Assembly (NCBI RefSeq): GCF_026586625.1
Contig: NZ_JAODIW010000006.1
Coordinates: 205,408 to 269,407 of the forward strand
Length of the DNA: 64,000 nucleotides
Reading direction: 5' to 3'
From: Halobium salinum
GTDB taxonomy: Archaea > Halobacteriota > Halobacteria > Halobacteriales > Haloferacaceae
Position numbers and translations under genes: made by a program. The notes beneath the pieces are model-generated. The model had not been told where the DNA came from, made no database searches, and was given only the letters and a program-made list of their open reading frames with translations. Every line of letters starts with the position of its first letter. The stretch's first letter is position 1. Positions 52,815 to 62,207 of the stretch are shown one piece after another.

Positions 52815-54068
52815 TCAGTCTCCGCCGTTTCCGCTCCCCCCGCCGACGCCAGCGACCGTCTTCGTCGCCGTCGCCGTCTCGCCGTCCTGTTCGACGGTCA
52901 CGGTGAGTTCGCCGGCCCCGACGGGGACCGGCACCGACGCGCGGCCGTCGGCGTCGGTCCGGGCGACGGCGTCGCCGCCGGTCAGTACGGCCGCGCCCTC
53001 GACGGGGTCGCCGCCGCGGGTCACGACCAGCGTCGCGTCGGTTCCGGCCCGGACGCTCCCCTCGAATCGGGCGTCGAGCGCGCCGTTGCCCCCGGCCGTG
53101 TCGTTCGGCGTCGCGGTCGCCGTCGTGACGACCGGTCCGGTCGTCGGTGTCGCGTTGGCGTCGCCGTCCGGCGCGTTCTCGTCCGCGTCGGCGCTCACGT
53201 CCTCGATGTCGACCTGGTCGCCCGTTCCCGACTCGCCGACGACCGGCTTGAGGACGTACTTCCCGCTGTTGCCGGCCTCGAACACCGTGATGTCGAAGAC
53301 GAAGTCGACCGCGCTCCCGGCGCCGACCGCGAACTCGCGCTTCACGTGGAGCTTCCCGCTCGGGAGCTTCACGCGGACCGTCTCGCCGGTCGTCAGTGTC
53401 CCCTCGACCTCGCTGACGTAGACGAAGACCCTGTCGTACTGGCCGCTCTCGGCCGCGAACGACCCGAGCCGACTCGCCTTCGCGCCCTGTAACTCGGTGA
53501 GGTCGACGGTGGCGTTCCCGACCTCGTGTTCGACCCAGCCACCCTTCGACTCCTCGTCGTCGGCGGATTCGGCGCCGGCGCCGGCCCCGCCCTCCGCGGT
53601 CGCCGACGCGTTCGCGTCGGCCGAGACGTTCGCCTTTACGGTGGCGTTCGCGGCGGCGCTCGCGTTCACGCCGCTCCCGTTCGCGTCGGCCGCGACGGTG
53701 GCGTCGGCGGAGGCGTTCGTCTCGGCTCCGGCCTCGGCGTCGGCTTCGCCCTCCGGGCCGTCCCCGCGCTCCGAGCCGGCCCGGTGGAGCCCCACCTTCG
53801 ATATCGTCACGTTGAGGCTCGCGAAGTCGCCGATGGCGTTGCGCTCGTCGCTGACGAAGAAGTTCACCGTGCCGTCCCCCGACGCGGTCGCGTCGGCGTC
53901 CGACTCGTCACCGTCGCCGGCGTCATCCGGCGCGTTCGTCGTTCCGTTCGTCGTCGCGCTCTCGTCGACGGATGCCGACCCGCCCGCGTCGACGCCGACC
54001 CCGCCGGTACAGCCGGCGAGGACGACGAGGACAGCGGTCAGCACCGCAAGCGGCAGTTTCGTCTCCAT
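52815..54068 (-). CDS. DUF4382 lipoprotein with sequon-rich loop
   Basis: A 417-aa exported lipoprotein (lipobox LAGC, Cys20). DUF4382 starts at VNFFVSDERNAIGDFASLNV and continues as AVDLTEL-type strands (WVEHEVGNATVDLTELQGAK, VEGTLTTGETVRVKLPSGKL, KREFAVGAGSAVDFVFDITV). It is interrupted by an Ala/Ser/Asn-rich insertion (residues ~105-175) containing six Asn-X-Ser/Thr sequons between 118 and 155. A C-terminal carboxypeptidase-regulatory-like beta domain (VVTRGGDPVEGAAVLTGGDA) follows. Function unknown; probably a surface binding protein. Confidence 0.85.
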   Translation of the reverse strand: METKLPLAVLTAVLVVLAGCTGGVGVDAGGSASVDESATTNGTTNAPDDAGDGDESDADATASGDGTVNFFVSDERNAIGDFASLNVTISKVGLHRAGSERGDGPEGEADAEAGAETNASADATVAADANGSGVNASAAANATVKANVSADANASATAEGGAGAGAESADDEESKGGWVEHEVGNATVDLTELQGAKASRLGSFAAESGQYDRVFVYVSEVEGTLTTGETVRVKLPSGKLHVKREFAVGAGSAVDFVFDITVFEAGNSGKYVLKPVVGESGTGDQVDIEDVSADADENAPDGDANATPTTGPVVTTATATPNDTAGGNGALDARFEGSVRAGTDATLVVTRGGDPVEGAAVLTGGDAVARTDADGRASVPVPVGAGELTVTVEQDGETATATKTVAGVGGGSGNGGD

Positions 54069-54167
54069 AGACTCCCGTTCGGACTCGACACCTTATATCG
54101 GCCCGAACGTTCAACAAATATGAACAGTTAAACAGTCGTGAACGGTCGGGCGCGGAGTCGTCGCGGC

Positions 54168-54590
54168 TCACTCGGCCTCGACTTCGGCGCCGACGGCCGG
54201 TTCCGTCCGGTCGCGAGCGACGCGGTCCCGCGCCCCGTCGTAGGTTTGGGTCTCAAGCAGCGCCTCCAACTTCCGCTCGAACGCCTCGTCGCCGAGTTCG
54301 CCGCGCGCGTAGCGGTCCCGGAGGCGGTCGAGCGGGTCGGTCGTATCGGTCGACTCGGCGGCGTCGGAGGCGTCGGCAGCGGTGGGGGTCTCCCGGTCGT
54401 CGTCCGACCCCTCGTGCGCCCCGTTGAGCATGCCGGCGATGGGGAGGAGGACGACGAAGCCGACGACCCACACCATCCCGGTGTCGATACCGAGTTCCCC
54501 TCCGAGGATGCCCAGTCCGATGGTGAGGAATATCACGATGCCCGGGAGCTTGTTCGAAACACGCTTCTGGAGGGACATACTGAAAGACAT
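54168..54590 (-). CDS. SHOCT-domain membrane protein
   Basis: A 140-aa protein: two membrane helices near residues 15-60 (PGIVIFLTIGLGILGG, MVWVVGFVVLLPIAGML), an acidic linker and a SHOCT domain at ~86-115 (DPLDRLRDRYARGELGDEAF then ERKLEALLET). SHOCT motifs mediate oligomerisation. Two starts are possible, 54590 and 54578 (four residues shorter). Single gene; convergent to none, with rnz divergent beyond 100 nt. Function unknown. Confidence 0.83.
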   Translation of the reverse strand: MSFSMSLQKRVSNKLPGIVIFLTIGLGILGGELGIDTGMVWVVGFVVLLPIAGMLNGAHEGSDDDRETPTAADASDAAESTDTTDPLDRLRDRYARGELGDEAFERKLEALLETQTYDGARDRVARDRTEPAVGAEVEAE

Positions 54591-54690
54591 TCGACCCCTG
54601 TCAATAAATCCCACGTCGGCACCGACGACCCGACCCGCACTGTCAGAACGCTTCGACACGCGTTTACCGGGGGGCTGACTACTCGCTCCC

Positions 54691-55632
54691 ATGTCTATGC
54701 GCGTTACCTTCCTCGGCACCAGCGGCGCGGTGCCGACCACGGAGCGGGCGCCGAGTGCCGTCTTCCTCTCGCTCTCGCCGCACAACGAGGAGGCCATCGA
54801 TATGCTGTTCGACGCCGGCGAGGGGACCCAGCGCCAGATGATGCGCTTCGAGACGGGGTTCGGCGTCTCACACATCTTCGTCTCACACCTCCACGGAGAC
54901 CACGTGCTCGGCATCCCCGGACTGGTCCAGTCGTGGGAGTTCTCCGACCGCGAGGACCCCCTTGCCATCCACGTGCCGCCGGGTTGTCGTGAGCAAGTCG
55001 AGGGACTGGTTCACGCCGCCGGCTTCCAGCCCTCCTACCCGGTTCGGGTCCACGAGGTGGCACCCGGCTCCGTCGCGCTCGACGGCGCCGGCTTCGAGGT
55101 GCGCGCCTTCGAGACCAACCACCGGACCGTCTCGCAGGGGTACGTCGTCGTCGAGGACGACAGGCCCGGCAGGTTCGACCGCGAGGGTGCCGAGGAACTG
55201 GGCGTTCCCGTCGGCCCGGCGTTCGGGAAGCTCCACGCGGGCGAGCCGGTGGAACTCGAGGACGGCACCGTCGTCCGGCCGGAGCAGGTCGTCGGCGACC
55301 CCCGACCCGGCCGCCGACTGGTCTACACCGGCGACACCCGGCCCGTGCAGGCGACCGTCGACGCCGCGGCCGACGCCGACCTGCTCATCCACGACGCGAC
55401 GTTCACCAACGAGGCGGCGGGTCGCGCCCGACAGACCCACCACTCGACGGCCCGGGAGGCCGCCGACGTGGCGGCCCGCGCCGGGGCGAAGCGACTCGCG
55501 CTGACGCACGTCTCCTCGCGGTACGCCGGCGACGCCTCCGAACTGGAGCGCGAGGCCCGGCGCCGCTTCGACGGGGAGTGTTTCGTCGCCCACGACGGAC
55601 AGACCGTCGAGGTGCCGTACCCGGACTCCTGA
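54691..55632 (+). CDS. rnz: Ribonuclease Z
   Basis: A 313-aa metallo-beta-lactamase-fold endonuclease that removes 3' trailers from pre-tRNA. The zinc motif HLHGDH (H66-H71) is preceded by LFDAGEGTQRQMMRFETGFG; further blocks are FETNHRTVSQGYVV, LVYTGDTRP and the C-terminal LALTHVSSRY. Length is typical of the short form. TATA-like CGTTTACC (54661-54668) lies ~26 nt upstream of the ATG, so a leaderless mRNA is likely. Confidence 0.95.
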   Translation: MSMRVTFLGTSGAVPTTERAPSAVFLSLSPHNEEAIDMLFDAGEGTQRQMMRFETGFGVSHIFVSHLHGDHVLGIPGLVQSWEFSDREDPLAIHVPPGCREQVEGLVHAAGFQPSYPVRVHEVAPGSVALDGAGFEVRAFETNHRTVSQGYVVVEDDRPGRFDREGAEELGVPVGPAFGKLHAGEPVELEDGTVVRPEQVVGDPRPGRRLVYTGDTRPVQATVDAAADADLLIHDATFTNEAAGRARQTHHSTAREAADVAARAGAKRLALTHVSSRYAGDASELEREARRRFDGECFVAHDGQTVEVPYPDS

Positions 55633-56231
55633 GCTGTCCGGGATACTACTAACACCTATTGAATTTTGACGTGGTGTAAACAAGTCCTTTAAGCCAACAG
55701 GCTTATCACGCCGGCGGTCACACGTCGTGGTACGGTTCGGCACCGCATCCTGGGTCGGGTGGCGCGTCGAGCCGTAATCCATCGGGCCGACGGTTTCGCA
55801 TCGCGCGACCGTTTTCCCCTCCTCCCTCCCAGAGGCACCCTTCCTGTACACCCAGTGGCGTCCGCAGCGGTGCGGCTCGCCCGGTACCCACCGTCGACCG
55901 ACCGGTGACCGTTCGGCGTCGAATCCAGTCGGCTCCGAGACGACGCTACAGTTATGATATGTACACACATACCACGGATGCCGGAACGCCAGTGACCGGG
56001 TCGTGCATCGAGTGTGTCACCGTCGTGAACGCTCCGCTCTCGGGGCCGTCGGGCCGCCGCCCTAGCATCGGCGGGTCGTCGGATGCGTGACCCATCCCTT
56101 CATCGCGGTCCGGCTCCATCCCCTGCTCCGGTTCTCCGCCGAGTGACGGGTCCGGCGCACTCCCGACGTCTCGGCGCCCCGACACCGCTCGCGGCGTGGC
56201 CTATTTACCCTCCGCGTCCCTACGCGCGGCC
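55633..56231. other. 599-nt intergenic region
   Basis: The left part is AT-rich (about 55648-55705, with CTTTAAGCC and GGCTTATCACGCC-like stretches) and may hold promoter or terminator signals. A TATA-like CTATTTAC at 56201-56208 serves the DUF460 gene. A 43-codon frame from 55959 has one CxxC pair but no other support. No RNA gene, transposon or clear repeat was seen. Confidence 0.5.
56201..56208 (+). promoter_or_regulatory. TATA box of the DUF460 gene
   Basis: CTATTTAC centred 27 nt before the GTG at 56232. The spacing matches leaderless archaeal transcripts and is the main reason to choose that GTG over the more upstream ATG at 56196, which lies on top of this box. Confidence 0.55.
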
Positions 56232-58211
56232 GTGAACGACCGGACGAGCGCGCTCGACTCCGTCGTTTTCGGTGTCGACGTGCAGAGCGGTGACGTCCGC
56301 GGCGACTCGCCATCCTACGCGCTCGTCGCCTTCGACGGCGAGCACGTGGACCGCGACGTGGTCTCCCTCCGAAAACTGAGACGGCTCATCGACCGCGAGG
56401 AGCCCGCCATCGTCGCGACGGACAACATGTACGAGCTGGCGCCCGACAAGGACGCCCTCGTCCACTTCCTGCGCTCGCTTCCCGCCGGGACGAAGCTGGT
56501 GCAGGTGACCGGTGCCAACCGACCCGAACCCCTCTCCCGCGTGGCCTCCCGCCACGGCGTGCCCTACGGGAAGAAGCCGATGAAGGAGGCCGAGGCGGCC
56601 GCCCGTCTCGCCGCCGTCAACGTCGGCCAGGAGGTGTCGGCCTTCACGAACACCACGACCGTGAAGGTCTCTCGGGGGCGTTCGACCGGGAAGGGCGGTT
56701 GGAGCGCCGACCGATACACCCGGCGCATCCACGGGAACGTAAAGACCACGGCGCGGGACGTGGAGTCCGAGCTGAAGTCGGCCGGCCTCGACTTCGAGGT
56801 CGACGTGACCGAGAAGTACGGCGGCTACTCCAATGCGATATTCACCGTCGAGGGGCGCCCGCAGGACATCCCGGTCTCGGCGCGCCGGGCGGGCGACGTG
56901 CGAATCGAGGTCGAGCGCGAGCGTCGCGACGGCATCGAGTTCGAGCCGCTCGCCAAACGACGGGACCACGTCGTCGTCGGCATCGACCCCGGGACGACGA
57001 CCGCCGCGGCGGTCGTCTCCCTCGACGGGAAGCCCCTCGACGTCCACTCCACCCGGACCGCCGACACCGCGGACGTCATCGAGTGGCTCATCGAGCGCGG
57101 GCGTCCGGTCATCGTCGCCGCCGACGTGACCCCCATGCCGGAGACCGTCGAGAAGTTCCGGCGCTCCTTCGACGCCGCCGGCTGGGCGCCCGAACGGGAC
57201 CTGCCGGTCGACGAGAAGCTCCACCGGACCCGCGAGCACGACTACGACAACGACCACGAGCGCGACGCCCTCGCCGCCGCCCTCTTCGCGGTCGACGCCC
57301 ACGAGAGCCAGTTCGAGCGGGTCTCCCGGAAGGTGCCCGCCGGTCTCGACCGCGACGAGGTCATCGCCCGCGTCGTCGGCGGCGACGAGTCCGTCGAGGC
57401 CGTCCTCCGCGAACTCACGGACGACGGGGAGGGCACGGAGGAGGAGGAACAGACCGAACCCCAGCGCGAACTCACCGCCGAGGAGAAGCGCATCCGCGAC
57501 CTCGAATCGCAGGTCGACCGCCTCGAATCTCACGTCGAGGACCTCCGCGGTCGTCTCGACTCGAAGGACGACACCATCGCCGAGTACAAACGCGAGCTCT
57601 CCGACGCCCGCAAGCAGGAGCGCCGGGAGGCCCGCGAGCGTCGCGAGGTGAAGCGCCTCCAGCGCGAGAAGGGGCGGCTGGAGCGCGAGCGCGACGACGC
57701 GACCGAGCGGGCCGACGAACTCGAATCGAAGCTCGACCGGCTGAAGACGCTGTGGAAACTCGACCACTCGAACTTCGCGGACGTCTCGGAGGGCAGGGAC
57801 CTCGTGTCGGTGAAGTGCGTCGAGCAGTTCACCCGCGACGCGCTGGAGGCCGCCGACGAGCAGTACGGGCTGGCCGCCGGCGACGTGGTGTACCTCCGCG
57901 ACGCCTCCGGGGCCGGCCGCTCGACCGCCGAACGCCTCGCCGACGTCGACCCCAGAGTCGTGCTCCGGACGGGTCGACTCTCCGACGTGGCCGACGAGGT
58001 GCTGTTCGAGGCCGGCATCCCGGTGGGCCCGGCCGAAGACGTGCAGATGCAGGAGGTGGACGAACTCGCCGTCGCCCGCGAGAGCGACGTGGAAGCGGCC
58101 ATCGCGGACTGGGAGCGCCGTGCCGAGGACCGCCGGAAGGACCGGAAAGCCGAGATGGTCGACCGCCTCATCAGCGAACACCGGGCCGAGAGTCGGAGCG
58201 GTGGGGATTAG
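56232..58211 (+). CDS. DUF460 protein with RNase H-like fold and coiled coil
   Basis: A 659-aa archaeal protein of unknown function. Residues ~10-105 form one DUF460 part (VVFGVDVQSGDVRGDSPSYA, KLVQVTGANRP). At ~250-350 a RuvC/YqgF-like RNase H fold appears, with VVVGIDPGTTTAAAVVSLDG and a later acidic block ([20 protein letters not shown]) that could supply catalytic Asp/Glu. Residues ~420-520 are a long coiled coil (heptad Leu/Arg/Glu; RLQREKGRLERERDDATERA). The architecture suggests a nuclease or Holliday-junction-like enzyme, not proven. Start is GTG 56232, placed by the TATA box. Confidence 0.85.
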   Translation: MNDRTSALDSVVFGVDVQSGDVRGDSPSYALVAFDGEHVDRDVVSLRKLRRLIDREEPAIVATDNMYELAPDKDALVHFLRSLPAGTKLVQVTGANRPEPLSRVASRHGVPYGKKPMKEAEAAARLAAVNVGQEVSAFTNTTTVKVSRGRSTGKGGWSADRYTRRIHGNVKTTARDVESELKSAGLDFEVDVTEKYGGYSNAIFTVEGRPQDIPVSARRAGDVRIEVERERRDGIEFEPLAKRRDHVVVGIDPGTTTAAAVVSLDGKPLDVHSTRTADTADVIEWLIERGRPVIVAADVTPMPETVEKFRRSFDAAGWAPERDLPVDEKLHRTREHDYDNDHERDALAAALFAVDAHESQFERVSRKVPAGLDRDEVIARVVGGDESVEAVLRELTDDGEGTEEEEQTEPQRELTAEEKRIRDLESQVDRLESHVEDLRGRLDSKDDTIAEYKRELSDARKQERREARERREVKRLQREKGRLERERDDATERADELESKLDRLKTLWKLDHSNFADVSEGRDLVSVKCVEQFTRDALEAADEQYGLAAGDVVYLRDASGAGRSTAERLADVDPRVVLRTGRLSDVADEVLFEAGIPVGPAEDVQMQEVDELAVARESDVEAAIADWERRAEDRRKDRKAEMVDRLISEHRAESRSGGD

Positions 58212-58733
58212 CCGGTCAGGGGTTCCGGCCGCGGACGGGTCGCCGTCGACCCGACCCCTCGAACGGACCCCTCCGTGCCCCTCGAAGCGGGAAATCTCAC
58301 ACTGAACCGATACGGCGGCCCGGTGTCGGCTCCGGAGAGGGCGTCCCCGACGGGGCGTCGTTCCAGCGAGGAGTCGGTGTCGGCGGGCGTGCGAGTACGA
58401 CGGCCGACCGCCCGGCGACCGACTGTAATAAATCCTCTCGGTGGCGAAGCTGAGCGAATTAGTACTCCGTAACGCAATACGTAGTTGCCCGGTCCGCGGC
58501 CCGTTCCCGTTTCGTAGGGAGGGAGGGAACGTCCGATTGTGGCCGGGTTCGGAGCCCCACTGAACCCGCTCGACGCGTCACCTCGAAGGCCTCGCAGGTT
58601 CGCCCCGTCGGCGGTTCCCGCGTTCGGCGGGCCTCCATCCGGTGCCGACGCCGACGCCCGTCCGCGCGGACCGCCGCGCCGGCGGCCCGAATCCGAAACC
58701 GTTTCTCGCACGAACGAACAACCACCGGACGAA
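58212..58733. other. 522-nt intergenic region
   Basis: This stretch is mostly GC-rich and without a convincing frame on either strand. An AT-rich patch at 58424-58486 (TAATAAATCC and TAACGCAATACG) resembles promoter DNA in both directions, but no gene follows it within 250 nt on either side except pdaD at 58734. A long untranslated leader for pdaD or an unannotated small RNA is possible; I see no direct evidence. Confidence 0.45.
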
Positions 58734-59204
58734 ATGGGTATCATCCGGGTCGTCACCGGCGCCGCGGGCGCGCCGACGAAGATGGCCTCGTACGACGCGG
58801 CGCTGGCCGACGCCGGCATCCACAACTACAACCTCGTGACGGTCTCCTCGGTCGTCCCGACCGACGCGACCGTCGAGTTCGTCGGCACGGCGCCGGACCT
58901 CGGCCCGGCGGGGGAGCGCCTCACCGTGGTCGAGGCGCGAGCGACGATATCGGAGGTGGGCCGCGCCGCCGCCGGACTCGGGTGGGCAACCGGTCCCGGA
59001 CCGGGGCTGTTCTACGAGGCGACCGGCACCGACGCCGACTCGGTCCGGAGTCGGGTCGAGGCCGGCCTCGACGCCGGCGCCGACCTCCGGGAGTGGACCC
59101 TCGACGAGCGCCGCGTGGAGGTCACCACGGCCGACCACGACGGCGAGGGGTTCGCGACGGCGCTCACGGTCGCCGTCTACGGGGAGAGCGACCCCATCCT
59201 GTAG
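58734..59204 (+). CDS. pdaD: Pyruvoyl-dependent arginine decarboxylase
   Basis: A 156-aa proenzyme that decarboxylates arginine to agmatine, which archaea need for polyamines or for agmatidine in tRNA-Ile2. Autocleavage occurs at adjacent serines S38-S39 in YNLVTVSSVVP, generating the pyruvoyl group. Other blocks: GIIRVVTGAAGAPTKMASYD at the N terminus, VVEARATIS and WATGPGPGLFYEATG. Length is normal. Start 58734 is the family start. Confidence 0.93.
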   Translation: MGIIRVVTGAAGAPTKMASYDAALADAGIHNYNLVTVSSVVPTDATVEFVGTAPDLGPAGERLTVVEARATISEVGRAAAGLGWATGPGPGLFYEATGTDADSVRSRVEAGLDAGADLREWTLDERRVEVTTADHDGEGFATALTVAVYGESDPIL

Positions 59205-59316
59205 GCGGTCGAAGAAGCGACGGTCCGGACCCCGCTCCCGTCCGACAGACGGCAGAGATTCGCCGCTCCGCTGGGTTTATACGCCCGCTACCCCTACAAC
59301 GCCCGACCAGCCTCTT

Positions 59317-59700
59317 ATGAACGGAAACAATCCGTACGCAGGTGCCCCCGGCGTGGTTGACGCCGGGCGGCCGGCTCAGGACGTGGAGCTGTCGCGCGAC
59401 CAGAAGCTCGCGTTGCGGCGGGCGGTCGCCGGCATCGTCGCCGAGACCGAGTCGTACCTCCCCGAGGGGTACGCGGTCGGCTCGGAGCTCTCCTACGGTG
59501 TGAACGGCCCGACGGCGACCGTCGCCGTGCAGCCGCCAGCGGGCCATCCCGTCAGCGCCGGCTTCTCGCCGGACCCCGACGACCTCGACGCCGGCCTCGA
59601 CGCCGAGGACCGCACCGAAGTCGCCCGTGGCCTCGCCGCCAGCGCCGCGCTCCAGGTGATGAACGTCGTCGGCGACAGCGTCACGCCGACCGCACGGTAG
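59317..59700 (+). CDS. DUF5811-like haloarchaeal protein
   Basis: A 127-aa protein (NGNNPYAGAPGVVDAGRPAQ at the start; LSRDQKLALRRAVAGIVAET, YAVGSELSYGVNGPTATVAV, RGLAASAALQVMNVV). I associate it with haloarchaea-specific DUF5811 from memory. The mix of two helices and a beta segment gives no function. TATA-like GTTTATAC (59275-59282) lies ~38 nt upstream, giving a leader of about 10 nt. Confidence 0.8.
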   Translation: MNGNNPYAGAPGVVDAGRPAQDVELSRDQKLALRRAVAGIVAETESYLPEGYAVGSELSYGVNGPTATVAVQPPAGHPVSAGFSPDPDDLDAGLDAEDRTEVARGLAASAALQVMNVVGDSVTPTAR

Positions 59701-59715
59701 TCGCCGGCAACGCGA

Positions 59716-59966
59716 CTACGTCCCGCTCCCGACTCCGGGCCGCCCGTCGGCCCTGGCCGGCGTTCTGACGAACAGCGCGTACCCGAGCAGCAGCGCCGAC
59801 GGAACCCCACCGAGGGTCGCGCCGACGGCGGTCGGCACCGACAGCGTCCAGGCGCCGCCGAGGCCGAGCAGGAGCGGAACGGAAGGAGCGCGAGCAACAG
59901 GTCGTACTCCGACACGCCGAGACGGTCGTTGCCCGTGGACGGCTCTCGGTAGCTCGTCGAAGACAC
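59716..59966 (-). pseudogene. Frameshifted small membrane protein gene
   Basis: From GTG 59966 the frame reads STSYREPSTGNDRLGVSEYD then LLLALLP and then turns into Arg/Cys-rich nonsense. If one base is supplied near 59880 the reading continues as VPLLLGLGGAWTLSVPTAVG, ATLGGVPSALLLGYALFV and a TAG at 59716-59718, a proper two-helix membrane protein of about 83 residues. The 251-nt length is one short of a multiple of three. Such small proteins (SEYDLLL... two helices) are, from memory, common in haloarchaea. Real inactivation and a sequencing error cannot be told apart here. Confidence 0.7.
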
Positions 59967-60163
59967 CTCCGTCGGGTGATTATGTCCGCATCCAACGTAT
60001 CGATTCTCCCCATACCCACAGGGTACTCACGAGGAACGTCACGTCGAACGTATCCGTAACTCACGGGGACGTGCTGGACGAGAAACAGGGGGGTCGGTGA
60101 GCCGGACGCGGACGGGGTCTGGGGTGGATGAACGCTCTCGACCGGCCGCTCGGTGAGTCCCGT

Positions 60164-61984
60164 CTACTTCCCCCAGAAGGGGTCGCGCTTGCGGTGCTTG
60201 TCGAGGTAGCCCTGCAGGGCCTCCAGTTCGTCGGCGGGAATGTCGTCGGAGAGCTCCTGTTCGAGCACCTTCGCGTGCTTCTCGGGGAGCTCTATCCACA
60301 GCTCGTCGCCCTCCTCTATCTGCCGGCCGACGGTGGGGCCGTCGATGGCGACGCTGACGCGGTTGCCCGCGCGGGACTCCGAGACGTCCTCACCCTGGTC
60401 CTGGATGCCGGAGAGCTCGCCGACGCGCTTGGGCTTCCCGTCCTCCCACTTCACGACGCGCTGGTTGTTCTTCAGCGTCCCCGACAGTACCTCGACGCCG
60501 ACGACCGCGGGGTCGTTCTGGCGGAAGGTGTGGTCGGGGAGAATCTGGAACCGGCACGGGCGGACGATTTTGTCGAGCACCGTCTCCTGCTGGGCGCGCT
60601 TCTGTTCCTCGACGTACTCGTCGTACTCCTCGACGAGTTGGTAGATGACGTCGTCACGGAACAGCTTCACGCCGGTCTCGTCGAGTTCGCGCTCGGCGCG
60701 GTCGAGCACGTCGACGTTGAAGCCGAGGATGACCCTGTGGACGTCCTCGCCCGCCGTCGAGGCGACCGCCACGTCGCGCGGGGCGATGTCGCCCACCTCG
60801 GCGCGGAGGATGGGAATCTCGGCCTCCTTCAGCGCGTTCGCCATCGCCTCCAGCGAGCCGAGGGTGTCGGCCTTGACGACGACGCCCTCCTCCTCGGTGT
60901 CGACCTCGATTTGGGCCAGCTCCTTCCGGACTTCCTCGACGACGGCGTCTCGCTCGCGGCCGCGGACGACCCGGACGGGCGCGCCGGCCATCGCCTCGTC
61001 GAGGTCCGGGGCGGCGATCTTCACACCTGCCGCCGCGGCGACGGAGTCGACCTTGTCGAACCGTTTTTCCGTTCGAATCTCCGCGTTCGGCCGCGGCTGG
61101 AGCAGCGCGCGGACCTCCGTGACGATGGGCTCGTTCGTCCCGCCGACGACGACGGTGTCGCCCTCGCGGACCGTGCCGTCGTACAGCACCACGTCGAGGG
61201 TCGCGCCGAACCCCTTCTCCTCCTTGACTTCGAGCACGGTCCCCTTCCCCGGGCCGCTGATGTCGACGGCCATCTCCTCTTTCATGTACCGCTGGGAGAG
61301 CCCCATCAGGACGGCGAGGAGGTCCGGGATGCCCTCGCCCGTGATGGCCGAGAGCGGGACGACCCCGATGTTCTTCTGGAAGTTCTGGACGCGCCAGTAG
61401 AGGTCCGCCGAGAACCCCTCGTCGGAGAGGTTGCCGATGACCTCGTAGAGGTTCTCGTCGAGCATCGAGCGCGCGCGGTCGCTCTGGGCCTCGTACGTCT
61501 GTTTGATGGGCGACCCCTCCTGCGCGTTCCAGCCGGGGGTGGTGTCGACCTTGTTGGCGGCGACGATGAACGGCGTGCCCGTCCGCCGGAGGATGTCGAT
61601 GGCCTCGACGGTCTGGGGCTGGAACCCGTCGTTCACGTCGACGACGAGCACGGCGATGTCGGCGAGCGCCCCGCCGCGTGCGCGCAGGGTCGAGAACGAG
61701 TGGTGGCCGGGCGTGTCGATGAACAGCAGACCCGGCAGGTCGAAGTCGGTGGGGTCGACCAGGCTCCCCGCCATGTTCGACACCGTCTCCAGCGGCACCG
61801 CGGTGGCGCCGATGTGCTGGGTGATGGCCCCCGCCTCGCCCTCGCTGACGGCCGACCCCCGAATCTTGTCGAGCAGCGTGGTCTTCCCGTGGTCGACGTG
61901 CCCGAGGACGGCGACGATGGGGGTGCGGAGCGATTCGCCTGTAGCGCCTGCGTCCGTGTCTGGGTCTGTGTCCGTGTCCGACAT
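60164..61984 (-). CDS. infB: Translation initiation factor aIF5B/IF-2
   Basis: A 606-aa GTPase that assists subunit joining and initiator tRNA placement. G1 GHVDHGKTTL (residues 28-37), G3 IDTPGHHSF and G4 ANKVDT are intact; domains II-IV follow (VLEVKEEKGFGATLDVVLYD, ILGFNVDVLDRAERELDETG, VVGVEVLSGTLKNNQRVVKW). No intein is present, although archaeal infB is a known intein host. The short acidic N terminus is haloarchaeal. It is divergent from the PRC-barrel gene. Confidence 0.96.
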   Translation of the reverse strand: MSDTDTDPDTDAGATGESLRTPIVAVLGHVDHGKTTLLDKIRGSAVSEGEAGAITQHIGATAVPLETVSNMAGSLVDPTDFDLPGLLFIDTPGHHSFSTLRARGGALADIAVLVVDVNDGFQPQTVEAIDILRRTGTPFIVAANKVDTTPGWNAQEGSPIKQTYEAQSDRARSMLDENLYEVIGNLSDEGFSADLYWRVQNFQKNIGVVPLSAITGEGIPDLLAVLMGLSQRYMKEEMAVDISGPGKGTVLEVKEEKGFGATLDVVLYDGTVREGDTVVVGGTNEPIVTEVRALLQPRPNAEIRTEKRFDKVDSVAAAAGVKIAAPDLDEAMAGAPVRVVRGRERDAVVEEVRKELAQIEVDTEEEGVVVKADTLGSLEAMANALKEAEIPILRAEVGDIAPRDVAVASTAGEDVHRVILGFNVDVLDRAERELDETGVKLFRDDVIYQLVEEYDEYVEEQKRAQQETVLDKIVRPCRFQILPDHTFRQNDPAVVGVEVLSGTLKNNQRVVKWEDGKPKRVGELSGIQDQGEDVSESRAGNRVSVAIDGPTVGRQIEEGDELWIELPEKHAKVLEQELSDDIPADELEALQGYLDKHRKRDPFWGK

Positions 61985-62177
61985 GAGAAATCTCCCCGGA
62001 GAAGTTCGGTTACCGTGATTTGGCGCTGGCGGGAAGATAAGTCTTTCAACTTCACGGGGCTCCGGAGAGCGCGTTCTCCGTGGTTGCTGTTCGGTGACGG
62101 ACTGGTCGAGTCGACGGTCCCCGGTCGGCGGTCGACTCCCGCCATCCGTCCGCTCCCCGTCAGACGCGCCCCGTGGC

Positions 62178-62185
62178 GTTTATAC
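62178..62185 (+). promoter_or_regulatory. TATA box of the PRC-barrel gene
   Basis: GTTTATAC centred ~27 nt before the ATG at 62208, indicating a leaderless transcript, which would also include nob1 if the two are co-transcribed. Confidence 0.55.
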
Positions 62186-62207
62186 CCCTCCGTTCGTATT
62201 CGGCGAT

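Noticed and set aside
55959-56090. 43-codon frame with a CIEC motif
   Set aside because: Only one Cys pair, no ribosome-binding site and a low-complexity second half; not enough to call a small zinc protein.
60164-61984. Possible intein in infB
   Set aside because: All GTPase motifs are contiguous and the length is normal for an intein-free protein.
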